Assembly: GCA_036927565.1 (NCBI GenBank)
Contig: JAYESD010000001.1
Span: forward strand, 140,667,415-140,731,414
Length of the DNA: 64,000 nt
Direction: 5' to 3'
DNA from: Tuctoria greenei
Lineage: Eukaryota; Streptophyta; Magnoliopsida; Poales; Poaceae
Shown here: piece after piece, positions 63,944 to 64,000 of the stretch
How the letters are laid out: each line of letters begins with the position of its first letter
Position numbering within the stretch: position 1 is the first letter of the stretch
Made by a program: the position numbers and the translations under genes
The notes under the pieces: generated by a model
The model's database searches: none
Seen by the model: the letters and a program-made list of their open reading frames with translations, nothing else
What the model was told of the DNA's origin: nothing

Positions 63944-64000
63944 TCTTAACCTCTGGGGCCCCCTAGGGGGACCCGATCATCCTCTGGGGTAGGGACCTAG

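Larger units (their letters stand above)
37534..64000. repeat. Tandem segmental duplication, copy 2 (partial, runs off window)
   Basis: 26.5 kb matching 5954 to about 32440 with scattered substitutions and small indels. It contains Copia-A gag fragment, Copia-A 5' LTR, Copia-B, Athila-C with the same GTCAC target copies, the Copia-B LTR and the 3' half of Tat-D. About 5 kb of the unit would remain beyond the window. Confidence 0.95.
58198..64000 (-). mobile_element. Tat-D, copy 2 (3' half only, cut by window end)
   Basis: Contains the antisense ORF, the tandem array, integrase, the second RNase H and RNase H remnants, up to the start of the 62-bp minisatellite. RT, protease and LTR would follow beyond the window. 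Confidence 0.88.

Noticed and set aside
1..64000. Host genes, tRNA, rRNA or microRNA genes
   Set aside because: No exon-intron gene, tRNA fold or rRNA segment was seen by reading; a covariance or homology search could still find short ones.

Overview
The window is plant DNA, most likely from a grass with a large genome. It holds only LTR retrotransposons: no host gene, rRNA, tRNA, CRISPR array or bacterial feature could be supported. Four elements are nested in one another, here called Copia-A, Copia-B, Athila-C and Tat-D. A tandem duplication of about 31.6 kb then copied most of the nest. The grass assignment is an inference from the families present: SIRE-type copia with an env-like third gene, a Tat/Retand-type gypsy with an antisense ORF and tandem repeats behind pol, and an Athila-type gypsy with gag and protease only.

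First copy. Tat-D (minus strand, 26644-35906 visible) is the outer host. Its 5' LTR is 34870-35906; its 3' LTR would lie left of the window. Copia-B (plus strand, SIRE-like) sits inside the antisense ORF region of Tat-D and ends with its 3' LTR at 25031-26643. Copia-A (minus strand, 1-8580) is inserted in the gag of Copia-B, so only its 3' LTR tail (1-260), full internal region and 5' LTR (6738-8580) are in view. Athila-C (minus strand, 15580-24292, target duplication GTCAC) splits the env-like gene of Copia-B. Right of Tat-D is 1.6 kb of unassigned repeat-like DNA (35907-37533).

Second copy. At 37534 the sequence restarts inside the Copia-A gag (equivalent to 5954) and repeats everything in the same order to the window end: Copia-A gag fragment and 5' LTR, Copia-B, Athila-C with the same GTCAC target duplication, Copia-B LTR, Tat-D. 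The copies differ by scattered substitutions and small indels. Some inactivating mutations are shared (older than the duplication) and others are private to one copy (younger, or allelic if the repeat is a haplotype placed in tandem by the assembler).

Every pol gene is broken by stops, frameshifts or lost catalytic residues, so nothing here should be autonomous. The most unusual structures are: the tandem duplication; a 398-bp higher-order repeat (70-bp monomers plus 118-bp spacer) in the 3' region of Tat-D; a gag-less Tat-D in which the primer site abuts the protease; a 62-bp minisatellite between the RT and RNase H of Tat-D; an LTR of Athila-C that contains a second copy of its own primer-site/LTR edge; a putative internal promoter ahead of a 249-codon ORF in Athila-C; and a dense cluster of CGGACTAGTCCG-type palindromes in the LTR of Copia-B.
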